A DNA stretch of 64,000 nucleotides from Protonemura montana. Taxonomy: Eukaryota > Arthropoda > Insecta > Plecoptera > Nemouridae. Position numbers and translations under genes: made by a program. Below the pieces are notes generated by a model that was not told the origin of the DNA, did not search any database, and saw only the letters and a program-made list of their open reading frames with translations. Shown piece after piece: positions 47,301 through 61,100 of the stretch; the first letter of the stretch is position 1, and each line of letters starts with the position of its first letter. The DNA lies in NCBI GenBank assembly GCA_947568835.1, contig OX387608.1:7850001-7914000 (forward strand), read 5' to 3'.

Positions 47301-50300
47301 CAGACGCCATTCGACCACTACCATGTGGCCACTGTGGTCAAAACAGTGCGCCATTTAATCCCGAACATCAATCAATCAACCCTACTATTAAACCAACCTT
47401 AATTGACTGCTGCAGTCTATATTTTGGTTGCCATTGATTTTTATCAGTAGCTATTATATAAATACTTGTACAACGAACATATATTATTATTCACAACGAT
47501 AAAGATAAAAAAAAACTTAAATGTGTATATCAATCAAAATATTAATTTAGCTTGACATTTTTTTTTGCAATCACCATTATAATCTCCGTTGGCAGATTGT
47601 TGGCCTCGAGAAGCAATAGGTCAAACTATCATTAAAGTTGCCAAAAAAACCCAAATAAATTCACTTTCCTATCGACGTCAAGAGGTATCTAGCCACGCAA
47701 AATGTCAATAATACGCGTGGATTCTGTGCTACATAGGTGCAAATTAAATGCGTGCGCAGCCCGAGGGCAGTCTGCGATAATTTTGGGAGTGGGTTTGACC
47801 AGAGTTTCAGCTGCCATTGTCAAAGAAGGAGTCACGATTTTGCGATGGCCCACGGATTACGTATACGCCACGCTTGCCGTGTAGCAATACGCAGCGAAGT
47901 GGGCAGCAACTGAACTAGATCGGAGTTTAATTTATGCAGACAATCAAATTGTGTGCCGTAAATGTTTTAGGTGATTCGAAAAGAAAACGAAATGAATGTT
48001 GGTTTTGTAGTAGACACAACAGGTTTACTTTAAAATGCTCCTAGTATTATAGGGATCAACATAAGTAAGTCCACCTGATTTTGATTGAACGGTAAAACCC
48101 ATCAAATCGTTTATATCTTGTTAAACGTTGAATGCAGCGATAAAATTAAGTTCAATTTGAAGTGAAATTGCCTTGATTGTGGTTAGCTAAAAAATTACAT
48201 AGTGCTTAAATCAGTATCCAAGCGAATGTTATAAACTGTAAAATTGGAGATTTCAATGCCTGGCAGACCGGTTTTTGCACGGATTTCCCGAACCAGAGTC
48301 ACAAGTCCGGGACAACTATCTCATGAATATAGTATTAAAAGTAGTTTGGGCGATCGAATAACGAAAAATTATAGCGACGACTAAAATTATAGGTTAAGGC
48401 GTTTCTTACGGAATAAAAAAAGTAAACTTTGACTTTGAACAAGGAAGATTTGAGTATACCCAACATTGTTAACTGATGACGAAGTGCACATGTCCCGACA
48501 ATACCACCGCGTTTTAATATATATCCACAAGGACGTTGTGATTTTTAAGATATTTTCCTAGAACCTAGACTTCGAAGCCTTGTGTTTCAAATACAATACT
48601 TATTCTCGATATTATTTCCCGGTTCTTTTTTTACCTGTTAGACTCCCACAGTTACTGGACTAGGCTCGTATTTTTCAGAAGAGATATTTTTTTGAATTGC
48701 CGTAAAAATTTTGTGTTATCCACCCATAACTTGATTATGATAAACTATCCGATGTCAAAGCCTGGCAACTTTTTTTACTGACACTTATAAAGATATCTGC
48801 AAGGTTTCGGTGCTTATTTTGTGTGTTTTGGACTCAAACAAGAAATTGAAAAAAGAAAAAATTCCAGTTTTAGTATTCGATTTTTCCTAAAGTCAAGAAG
48901 AAACGCATGACTGTGACCATCCCCTAAGTCTCAGCTTTCTAAACGACGTCTTCATTGCAGTGTGGGATGCAAGCGCCAAGGGCCCCATCGGGGTGTTCAC
49001 CGGCAACGTCTACCAGATGGGAGACTTCGACGAATGCCTGGAGCAGGTCCGGCCGCTGCGGGCGCAGTACTGCCTGGCCACTGTGACCGTATCGCATCGC
49101 GCAGTCGCTCAGCTGGATCTCAATGCAGACTTCTATCAGTCCGAAGGGTCTGTCTGGGACAAAATCAACGTGAGTAGAAGTTTGTGTTTAAGTTGGGATC
49201 CACAAATAATTAACAACAAGAATTTATCGATTGATTTGTGGGTTTAAACGATGGCACTTTTCAGACGACGGGCCCTGTTGCACTTGTCCAATGGAGTCAG
49301 TGAATGAGTGGATAAGGATGATAATAGTGATGTACCTAACGTAGCTTAAAAGCCAGGAAGGGAGAAAGAGCACCAAGGGGACCTCTGCCTAAATGCCCCT
49401 TTCGAAGGACGGTACAACTCAACAACAGGAATCCTCCACAAATTCATGCTGTTGAGACGTTGTTAAGCAAGGCGAATGAAGTTGCTGTAGCAACTTTCAT
49501 CCCTCCAACCTCTCTCCTGAACAAAACTGGTCATGTATATGATGGTCACCTATTCAACACCTCACCCAGCGCACTGTTGTTTAAATTCGAAGATTTACGA
49601 GAACCTGTGTTTCCAACTCACCAAAACTTGTCTCTACCAGTGATTTAAGTAAAGTAAATTTTGCAGAAGTTTTTGCAAATCTACAAAAAAAAAAGCTTCA
49701 GTCAAAATATGCACAGTGAATAATTTTCCTGCATTGGATGAAAATATCCTACGGCTCCTGAAATTCCCTGCGCAGAACGTATTTTCAAGCCGCTGACAAG
49801 GGATAAGATACCAATGCCGCTGCTTTACCAGTGGAAAGAAACAACCCAACCTAGAAACTGCTTTAGGCGGATTTGTCTAGACCAATTTCTGCAACAAACT
49901 TCACAAAAATTCCTCCCCTTTGTCTTGTAATTCATGGACGCCCTGTCCTATTTTTTATTTAATTATGTTTCCTAATTGAAACAAGCAAAATTCAGACGGA
50001 CTGAGCGGTAAAATACCAATAACTTTGGATCACATTCCAACAACGAATACAAGTTAATTATAGGATGCTGCAGGGGCTGGTCAAGGATAGTCCGTCTCGC
50101 CTCGAGCTGTGAGTCTACACTCGCCAAACAGAGTGCGTTTTGGCATTTGCCAGTGGGGAGGGGGAATTTACGGTAACGTTATGACGTGTGCAAGGATGTG
50201 TCCTGAAACTGTTGCAAATAATTTTTTAGGACGTAATTGCAAAAGCTTTAAACAATTCACCTAATGAACTATGCTAACGTCTACAGACAGACACCTTCTT

Positions 50301-52105
50301 TGCAAAAATAAAGAGTTTTGAGACCATTTTGCCTTAAAAAAAGTATATATATATGTTTTATTGCTCGTTTTACAACACTTAGTCTATATCAGCAAGTTGA
50401 TCTCCATAGTCAATGTAAATCAGATGTCTTATTTTTTTTTATCATAAACTGCAGTTAGCTTTTAGCTCGGCGTTTTAAAACTGGCTTTTATTGCTCTTTA
50501 CATTTTTCTTAAGATTGCTTTCAGTCCAGATAAATTCCACCAGTCTCGTGTGAAAGGTTGCCAGTGCACTGATTGATATTTTATAGGTGGGTATCCGGCA
50601 CATTAAACTAGCCGACTTAAGTGGGAACCAAATTTGCGTGTAATTTGGCTTGTTAAAAACATCAGTTCTCACGAGATAATTGAAGTTAGGCATCTCTGAG
50701 CTGGGTCCGGTATTGGATGGGTGACCACCGAACGGTTTGGCGTGTCTGAAACACGGGTTCTCATGAGATCTCCAATTTAACAACCAAGTGACATTGCGCT
50801 GAGTATGTAACTAAGGGGAAGGGTCCCGTAATTATTTCAGATCAAATTTTGCAGCGCTTTGAAAGTTGAAGTTAAAATGCCAAAAACAAAATTTGTAGCT
50901 GACCAAAAAAATCCCTAAAAAAGCTCATTTTTGACCTAGTTTGGGACCACAAACAAGGTAAAGTAAATTTATTTAAAAAAAAACTGTTTCGAACAAATTT
51001 TTGTTTGTCTACAGCATATCAATTTCTAACGTTTTTATTTTGACAGTACTGGCAGTTTTTGTCAGAAAAATTTGGTCTGCTTCCATATTTAGTCCAAAAC
51101 AGGTAAATTATTTAAACAGGAAACAGAAAAGTTTGCCTGCTCATACTACAAATTTGATGAGAAAATACAAATTCGAAGGGCTTATGAAATCGAAAGCATA
51201 TTTTTAGGAAATCAGGGATCTTTCCCCTAAGTCACAAACAACCTGCTATGGTGGTCAAAGGAGACCGGACGACCCCATGTCAGCGTTAAGAAACTGCTGA
51301 CTGATCTTGGGTGGGACACACTAGCAACAAGAAGAAGTAAGGTGGGACTCCGATGCCTTTTCGAGGCATTTAATAAAGAAGCCTGCCTGGCAAGGCATAG
51401 ATGGGCCATGGTCATTCTCAACCAAAATAACCCGGCATGACCATGGCCTCAAACTACGGCGCTATAAGACAAGCATCGGTCTGCACTCGTTCCTGGGTAG
51501 GACATGTCGACTCTGGAACTGACTGCCTGCAGAGAAGATGACGACCCTACTAACTGCTTCTCAATTGAAGATCATACTCTCCACTTGACATTGTATTACA
51601 TTCATAGTATTGCTCCACTTGTATTGCTTCAGCCACCGGACAATGTCTTCATGCCTAAGCTGAATAACCATTATAAATCAAATAAAAATAAAAAATAACT
51701 TACCTTCTCCGTTTCATTACAGTACAACGGCGACCCCAAAAAGATTCGTCGCGACGTGATACATTGGGCGCTATGCGTACCGGCGTCATGCTCGCACGCC
51801 GACATCGAGACGTCGATTAACCTCCACCTAGCGGCAGTCGAGCGAAACAACTCGCGCTCGTCGGTAAGCGTCGAGGTTGATGCTGCCCTCTGCCAGACAG
51901 GACGGCAGGAAGAGCAACTATCAACAGGCACCATCGTCTACTGGTAAACCCATTCGATTTACTTTTGCCATTGGGTTTATACAGGTTTAGTAAAAGTCCC
52001 AGCGCTAATGTTAAACAGTATTCACGAAAATTGCCGATATAGGTAACGCTCAATTACGCCAATCGAGATAATTGAGTTGCTGAATAATGCCTTATTATAA
52101 TATTG

Positions 52106-52149
<44 letters not shown>

Positions 52150-55100
52150 TGTGGTGTTTAACAATGCACTGTTTTTGACATCTGGCCATGCGGCACTGGT
52201 CTAATGGCGTCGGTGAATAAGTGGATGATGATGAGGATGATGATGAACCTAACCCAGCCTAGAAGGGAGGAGGGGAAACCCGGTGCCGGCACATAGCCTA
52301 CTCCTGTCGAAGAGCACCAAATGGGCCCACCGGCTTAACGTCCCTTCCGAAGGACGGTACAACGCGAACAACAGGATTTCTCCACAAGTCCATGCTTTCA
52401 AAAGGTTGATAAGCAAGGCGATTGAAGTTGCTGTACTAACATTCATCCCTCCAACCTCTTTCTCTAACAGAACTGGTCATGTTTATGATGGTCACCCATC
52501 CAATACCTGACCCAACGCAGTGTTGCTTACCTTCGGTGATCTAACGAGAACCAGTGTTTCCAACACGCCAAACCGTTCGGTATATAATTTTGTCAACCTC
52601 AATAGTTGCTAAACATACATCGATATTTTGAGACGTAGTTATTTCATCTCAGAAGTTTGTTAGAAAGATGACCACAAGCGCCATCGTGAGGCAATTACCA
52701 ATTCCACGCGTTGTCGGCTCGTTTTCTCAGCAGAACGCTTAATATCAACGCTGACCTTCTGACTTTACCTATAAACTCAGTGGTTTCACATGAAATTAAA
52801 TCAAATTATAGTTTGACGCCTTCTCGAATGTTGTGCGACTGGTTTTAATTTTTGTGTGCATTTTTCCAAGGTCATAAATTTCTCACACATTTTGCAAATA
52901 CTGGCTGCATCGGCACTGCGAGACAGTTATTGCTTGCCGTAAGCAGCGAAGTTTGCTGCGCTATGCAAATTAATTAGCGGGGAGTTCGGGTTTTGTAGGA
53001 GGATGAAAAACGCCATCGAGGTTCGAATTCAGAGAAATCTTATTTAAATTAAAATGCTTGGAATGGGCAAAGTAATTTATTTTTATTCTTTAGAACACTT
53101 ACATCCCGTTTTTCTGAGTACCCAGTACCTATGGGAACTGAAAGGACTTAGGTAGAGATGATGAACATTATTATTAGAAACATGATGAATCTAGCGTACC
53201 GTCAAAGGGAGGAGGGGAAACCCGGTCCCGGCACATAGCCTAATCCTGTCGAATAGCACCAAGGTGACCACTGCTTAACGTCGCTTTCAAAGGACGGCAG
53301 AACGCAGGATTCCTCCACAAATCCATGCTGTCGAGATATTGATAAGCAAGGCGAATGAAGTTTCTGTACTAACTTTCATCCCTCCAACCTCTCTCCCGAA
53401 CAGAACTGGTAATATGTTTGGTGGTCACCCATCCAATACCTGACCCAGCGCAGTGTTTCTTAACGTTGGTATCTCATGAGAACAAGTGTTTGCAACCTGC
53501 TAAACTGTTCGGCTGCCAAACGGCTCATCTTATACACAAAAATGTAAGTCGTCCGTCTTTCGCGACAAGACTCAACCACCTTTGAGCAGAAACTCGCGTG
53601 AATAATTTACATAGACTGCGATTAAGCGATAAACCTGTCAGAAATTTCATAGAAAAATTAAGCACTTTCAGTGCATTTGCCGAAGGTCACCACAGGCAAA
53701 TTACGTGCCTCAGCAAGATGTGCCAAAACGTTTTTTTTCTTCATAAACCAACGACCATAAAATGATAATAGGCTTGGTGTGAAGTTGTTTTCCCACTTCA
53801 TCATGTTTGAGAATGTACCAGCACCATCAAGTTAATAGTTAATTAATATTTTAATTCTAATTGGTGCGACCTTTCAAATGTCGTTCTTATCTGGTCATAT
53901 TGTCAGTTAATATGCAGCAGGTGGTCAAACTTCTCGGTTCAGTCGAGGAAGCTGTGCCGGAAAGGTCATACGGCCAGCCATGAATCGTCCTAGAAAATAT
54001 GTAGCCTAACCAAAATTATCCCAATTACAAGATAAACTCTAAAAACTTGCAGTCCTTGATGCAGTCTACGTCTTGCTCATCTCATCTCATCGCAACATTT
54101 TCCTCAAAACTATTGAAACGGATCCGAAAGCCTTGTAATTTTTTTTCTATCATTCCCCTGCCCCCTTAAAGGCTAAGTTAGGTTAATTTTTATTTATTCT
54201 TCTTATCACCTATTCATTCACCGGCTCGTTGTCAAAAAAAAGTGCATCGTTAAACGCCACGAACAAAGCAATTACTATTTTTCCCTCAAAAGGAGCTGAA
54301 CGAGTACCAAGCACAGTTAATTGTCTACTTCCACGGTTTTCACGCGTTCCTTGGATGTCTCTTTTTCAGCGTTGTGCTGGCATTAATCGTCATCCTTGTC
54401 GTTGGTACCACAATCTTCGACTATCGCTACTGCAGCGAGGAGGACAAGGGCAAAGGTAAGATATTTTCAGTTAATACATTTTAATTAATCCATGTATTAA
54501 TTAGTTTATAATTATAATTATAATTATAATTATAATTATAATTAATTATTTGTTATTTGTATTAATAAACTACTTATAACTAATTAATTAGTTCAGCTAA
54601 TAATAATTGATAAATGATTATTAATTAGTTAATATAGCAAAGATCTGTAACAATTTAAAAGCAGTAAACGTTACATAAGGGACAAAAATTTAGTTGTCAA
54701 TTTAAGAGTTTGAGCAACACCATTCACTCAATCAGATAACAAATTCATTAGCTTGTGTAAGGTCCCCTTTTTAGCGAAAAATGAACGTCAAATAAACTAC
54801 TTCACCGACAAAAATGGAGGATTCTTCTAGATGGAGTAACTTTAGTTTGCCGTAGTTAGTCACCGTATGTGCTTTTTTGAAACGAGTAGACTACGTGCCG
54901 GTACCGGGTATTTCCTCCTCCCTTCTAGCTGGGCTTAGTTTATCTTCATCTTCATATTCACTAACTCTTTCACCGACGTCTTTGGACAAGTTCCACAGGG
55001 CCAGTTGTCAAAACAGTGCATCGTAAGCAACCAACGAACAACTGTTTTATTTCTGCAGAAAACAATGCGATCGGCTACCTGCTATGCTTCTCGATGAGAA

Positions 55101-58100
55101 AGAACTTCCCAGAGATTGCCCTTCCAGAGGCGTCGAATCATAGTCTGGACTGTATCTACGGCATGCGTTTCCTCTCCATTTGTCTGATCAGCATCGATCA
55201 CCGAATCGGGGTCTCTATCGCCGGACCTATTCAAAACTACGAGTTCGTCGAGAGGGTAACTTGCAGATTTATTATGGCTATGATTTGTTTTTGATTTGTG
55301 GATTGCTTTGATATAATTGAGGTATCATTGTGATTTTCATTTGATTTTCATTATCTGACTTATATTCGAATATCACAGTAGGTTAAAAGGCTACTTAAAA
55401 CGTGTTTGATACCAAAATTGGTCGGACTGGGCTATAATTTCCTGCATTTGACTAGTTCAATATATTTGTTTCTCTCAAGAATGTCTTTTTTCAATTAAAG
55501 TAATTTTATGAACAATTTCTAGTGCTTTATGGTGAGATTGCATGGAAAGTCTTTTGGTCTAAACGATTTTTTTACTTATTTCTATAATAATAAAATTGAT
55601 AAAAATATTTTTTGCTCCAAATTGATTTGCAAATCTAACATTGGGTGAGACACTTGCAACAAATTGCAAATTAATAAATTAAGTCAAAATACAACAGAAT
55701 AAAAACTATGACATTGACGTAGAGGTATTGATGTATTGATGTTCTATTCAATTTTTGTTTCTGTAGCAATACAGTCGATTCTATTCGATAATCTTCTACC
55801 AAGGCGATGTACTGGTAGACAGTTTCTTCGTCATCAGCGGCCTCCTAGTCACCTACATTCTCTGTCTCACGCTCAACAAGAAGAAGGTCAACCCTCTGCT
55901 GGCCATCGTCTTGCGATATATCAGGTACACTTTCCACATTCCAAGATATTTCCAAGATATTCTAATAAAAAGGCAAAATGATCGAATAATTTTTCATGTA
56001 CTATAATGCTTTACTGTGAAAAATTTCATAGCTCCATAACAAGCTTGTCACTCACCGATAGTTACCAGAGCCACAGAGAAAGCAAGTGAACTATTTCAAA
56101 TTCACTGTACAAGACGGTGGTCAACCCTTGCTGCTACAGAGCAGCCATCAAGTTCACTTTCGGGACTCTTCTAGCCCATACTAGCAAATCTTTGTCAGCC
56201 TGTACATTTTTAGACAACAGGGGCCTAAACCGCACATCAGAGCTAAAGCTTAACCCTTATACATTTGGGGGTTATCCCAAAAATCTGGAAACGCCCTCTG
56301 TGAACAGATAATTTTTTATACACATTTGTTTATCGTAAACTCTGCTTTTTGGATCCAGTCCCAGAATTCCAAAATATCAATGGACAGCGATGTTATACGA
56401 AACAAGAAGCAACCAGTTCTCCTAGTCTAGTTTCACCAGTTTCAAGGTAAAATACTCTTCGTTCTCAGACTGACCCCCGTCTACATGGTGGTCATCTTCT
56501 TCTACGCCACCTTGATGTACCACATGGGTGACGGACCGATGTGGCACCTCGTCGTCGGCCCGGAACGCGACGCATGCGCCAAGAACTGGTGGTCCAACCT
56601 GCTCTACATCAACAACTATGTCAAGGACGATGAGATGGTAACTATGGTTATCACAAGCTTTATAGAAATAGGAAAATGGCGGTCATCAGCTGAAAAGATA
56701 TGAAGTATTAAATTGACATTTGGGTCCTATGTCACCCTAAAACGGCTGGTGGCCCTCTGCTGAAAGAGTTCGCTGCACAAATTGTGGTCTTATGTATGCT
56801 AAAAAAAAAACTCGAAAATAGGAACATAACTTAATCGACCAGATCTCAATGAAGTAATACACCCACACTGCTTATATTAAGAAACAATAATGGGTTTTGG
56901 TCAGTTTGAAAGAGTTTAGAGACTTGGTTAGGGGCCTTAAAGTCTCCATCAAAACAATCTTGCAAGTTTGTAAGGATTTGAAACCATCTAATGTGTCCAC
57001 CCATAGCTGATTTGACCTGGTGTTTTCCCAGTGTATGATACACAGTTGGTACCTGCCGTGCGACACCCACTTCTTCATCATTGCGCTCTTCGTCGTGATG
57101 GTGATGCACAAGCACCCGAAGACCGGCATGTGGATTCTGGGTGGATTGATCGCCTGCTCGGCGCTGGTGCCGTTCCTAATCACCTTCATCGGCCAGAAGG
57201 CACCGCTGCTTTACTTCTACTCAGAGTGAGTTAATTACTGCCACTACCTTTGGGTGCTCTAGCACTGGAGCAGACTTCCAAGCACAGTAACACTGTTGAG
57301 TGTGCAGATTATAGCTAGAGATAGAACGTTAATGTTAAAGTTTCTACGCGAAAGATGGGCACGAAACGACTACAAAAATGGATGGTGCCGGAAGACGACG
57401 TTAAGTGGAGCCACCGTCGTACGACATTTTATTTCGTTCTTTCTCGCAGGTTACCCCCACTTGAGATTGCTTACACTCAAGTTTTCCTTATTTCTTTTTA
57501 ACAATATTTTGAGTCATCATTATTTAATTGTAGAGGTATGTGAAAAAGGACGGGCGCAATCGCCATCTATATTCGTCTTCCGTTCCCACGTGTTCCCGGC
57601 TCGTTTGCTCCACAGATAGCTCAACATTAGCGTTATCTCTCTAGCTCTAACCTCCACACTCAACGGTTCCACATAACCGGTACAAGCACAGGTACCAGGT
57701 ACATCAGGTAAATCGGGTACATAAAGTATCAGGTACATGGCACGATTGAAACGGGATACTTGGAGAAACCAAGCTTTCCGTTAGTTCACCTCTAAAGATA
57801 TAAATGCTTCAAAATCAGGCTGTAAACTTCAGACCAGGACTGTAGAGAAAACACCAACATTGTGGGAAATACGAACAAGGCTGAGCGGTGGCTGGCTCTC
57901 AGTTAAAGACTAGAGCAGATTTCTTGACAAAAACAAATTTACCGAAAATAGAATTCTAAATAAGGGTATGCTAATCAGCTTGTCAACAACTAGAAGTCAA
58001 TAGAACTGTGGATCTCCGCGAACACTATGTGTTAAATAGACAAGTCTATGTCGACCCCTGGTGCTGTTGGGGAAGAAGAGCTGACGGGCCGGCACTGGGT

Positions 58101-61100
58101 TAACTCGAAGTCTATGGCAGGTTACCTTCTCAATCAGAGAGTTACTCTATGTCAGACTAGGCCTACTGGAACTGCGGCAATGTCAAAGAAAGGACACAAG
58201 AGCTCGTCTTCATAGCTAGATTTTGAGGAGACTACGCTTAATGATGTGATCCTGACGTTTGATTATGCGGTTACAGCTTCCTCATCTCGCCACGCACGCA
58301 CCACATCTTCCAGTCGATGTACATCAAGTCACACACGCGTGCTGGACCCTACTTTGTCGGCATGGCAACCGGGTACTTCCTCTACCGCACGCGCTTCCAC
58401 AAGAAAAACTACGGGGTAACTATGAAATGATTGTTTGATTCGTGGGGCTTTACGACGCACTGTTTTCTTCACGGGCCATGTGACACTGGTCTTATAACAT
58501 TGTAGCGTATAGCGTTTTGATGATAAAGGTAGTTGAACCTAGAAGGGAGGATGGGAAACCCGGTACTCCTGTCAAAGAGCACAAAGGTGACCACCGGCTT
58601 AAAGTCCCTTCCGAAGGATAGTACAATGTGAAGAACAAGATTCCTCCCGTTGTCGAGAGGTTGATAAGCAAGGCAAATGACGTTGTCTAACTAACTATCA
58701 TCCCTTCAACCTCTATCCCAAGCAGAACCGGTTATTGTACGTTGGTCACCCATCCAATGCATGACCCAGTGCAGTGTTGCTTAACTTCAAGGTTTTTACG
58801 AGAAACCGTTCGGTTATGACAAACGGACGGATTTAAACCAAGTCTTAGTGCCTTTCCTGCAGAAAAGGGTATTTTCAAGTTCATTTTCTTCTAAAAGTAA
58901 GATGGGTAAAGGTATTCATTAAAATGTTCCAGTTAGTTTAGAAAACCTAAAACTGCCGATTGACCAGGCGTAGATTTCCCCATGGGACCATAATTCTTCA
59001 TAAATAAGTGGCCCGTGGCAATCGCTTTGCCAATTAATTAAAAAATGTACACATTTTCTTATTAATTTGTTTATGGGTCTTGGTTAAAGTTTTAACTAAG
59101 CTAAAATATACTAAATTAGCTAAGTTTCTAGCTAAATTAAACTTTGCTTAAGTTAATATTGCTATACGAAGGAACATGAGAACGCTCTGCTAGCATTTTA
59201 AGTAAAATGTTTGTTGAACTCTAAGCTCTGTCAATGAGTATAGACCGTGCATCTCCATGCTTGCTAAACGCCTCTCCCTGACTGCTGTGCCTTGCAGTGG
59301 AGAGCGACAGCTGGACTGGCGATTTCGATGCTTATCTGCTGCGTATCCCTGGTGCCGGCCGCTTACTTCTATGATCGACAATGGGAGTACGACGCCGTCC
59401 AGGCAGCGCTCTACGCGGGGATTCATCGCATCACGTGGGCCATCGGAATTTGCGGGTTCATGGTCGCCCTTATATTCAGCAAGTCATGTGAGTTAACGCA
59501 ATCTTCTTTGAATATTTCTCTTAATTTTCAAAATACACTTGTAAGTTTCCATCCTTAGACGGCTGGGTTTGTCAGAGAAAGGTATTGGACGGGTGACCAT
59601 CATACACTATGATTGTTTTTAGACCCATGTCTAACCTTAGCACTAGTTTTAATAAAAAAAACTATTTGAAGTGGGTTTTGAATTCTAAGTAACGCATACA
59701 TACCATCATACACTATTTTCATTAGACCTTTTTGAAATAGTTTTGTTTCTACGATTAGTTCTTGCAGATCTGGCTGAAAATCGAACTCATTTTCCTTTTT
59801 TTAGACTGTGGAAACTTATGTTTTCTACCAATAAACAAAATATTTGTTTAAAGCTCTACGTAAATTGAATGTAGATGCATCTATGTGCTTGGAATTAACA
59901 AAATTGACGACAGCTCTTTTGAATGATACCCAAATATCCAATAAAGCTTTGTGATATTAGTCCAGCCAAAGAATTCCCTTCCTCAAACAATAGGGTCAGA
60001 GTCGTAAAACCCAAGCTAATTGTACATTTATTCATTTCCTTACCCTCGCAGCTATGATCGGCGCCTTCCTCTCGTGGTCGCCGATGATCTCTCTTAGCAA
60101 GCTTGTCTACAGTCAATACTTGGTGCACATGGCCATCATAACCATGCACTCGGCGAGCATGCGCAATCCGGAGCACATCAATGTGCTCAATGTTGTAAGT
60201 ACTAGCACTTTGGGTGACCAAAGATTTAACTCTCAGGTTCTCTGGTCTTTGAACTACAGAAACGCTAACCTCATTTCTGGGAGGTATGGCCCAGTTATGC
60301 TAAGATGGAGGAAGTGGATCACGCTCCGGAAAATAAATTCCTAGCTCAATTTTTTTTACAATGTAGTCCTGTCACTAGCACCTATATTCCATTACATATT
60401 TTTCTCCTTATATTTTTTTTAATTTATGCATTTAACTCAAATAAAACCGAGCTCGTGGCTTAGTTTGACTTTCATTAAGGTTGTTCTAGGATTCTTTAAC
60501 GCACAGAGCAATGATTTTTTTATGTTAATGTGATCATCTTATTTACTAAGGGCAAGATGTAGTAGATTTTACAATAAAAGTGATGATTTATATGTACAAA
60601 AAAAAATTTGTAATCGACAAGTAAGTTTATCTAAGAATTCGAAATACTAGTTTTAATGCTAGATTATTATAGATTGACTACCAAATTTTATCGCAGTAAC
60701 CAATCAATTGTTAATTATGTAGAGCCAAACAAATCAAAACCTTCAAAAAACGTATGACGTAAAACGTAAAACGTACGTTCTGGTATCAAAAAACGTACTA
60801 ACGAGATTATAGTACCACTACAAGATACCAGCTTATCTCTGCCTTTAATCCGTTTCTCTCGTTCTTGACAGCGCCTAGAGGCACAATTTAATTACTTTAA
60901 CTTGTCAGAACCCTTGAAAATGGTCGGAAAAACAAATAACCCATTCCAGGCATCGGGTAATACATCACAATGTAAAAGTAATAGGTGCGATAAGCAAAGG
61001 TTCTCACCTCTAAAAATGGTCTTTATTGACAGTCTTTTTTCAAACAAATCGCCCCTTTTTTTACTGACTTATTGTCGCGTTCCAGGCAAGCCTGGCGCTT

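Larger units (their letters stand above)
41366..48960 (+). other. Intron 1 (7.6 kb)
   Basis: The largest intron. It holds a hairpin element (42162-42312), a short 7-mer repeat (44864-44898), a five-unit minisatellite (45025-45565), a MITE copy (46050-46340) and a 5S-derived SINE (46971-47385). I see no further coding exon. The acceptor is CTTCATTGCAG. First introns of this size often carry regulatory elements, but none is identifiable here. Confidence 0.85.

Noticed and set aside
59218-59290. Another unit of the 113-bp minisatellite
   Set aside because: AAGCTCTGTCA and GCATCTCCATG match in order, but the rest is too different to be sure.
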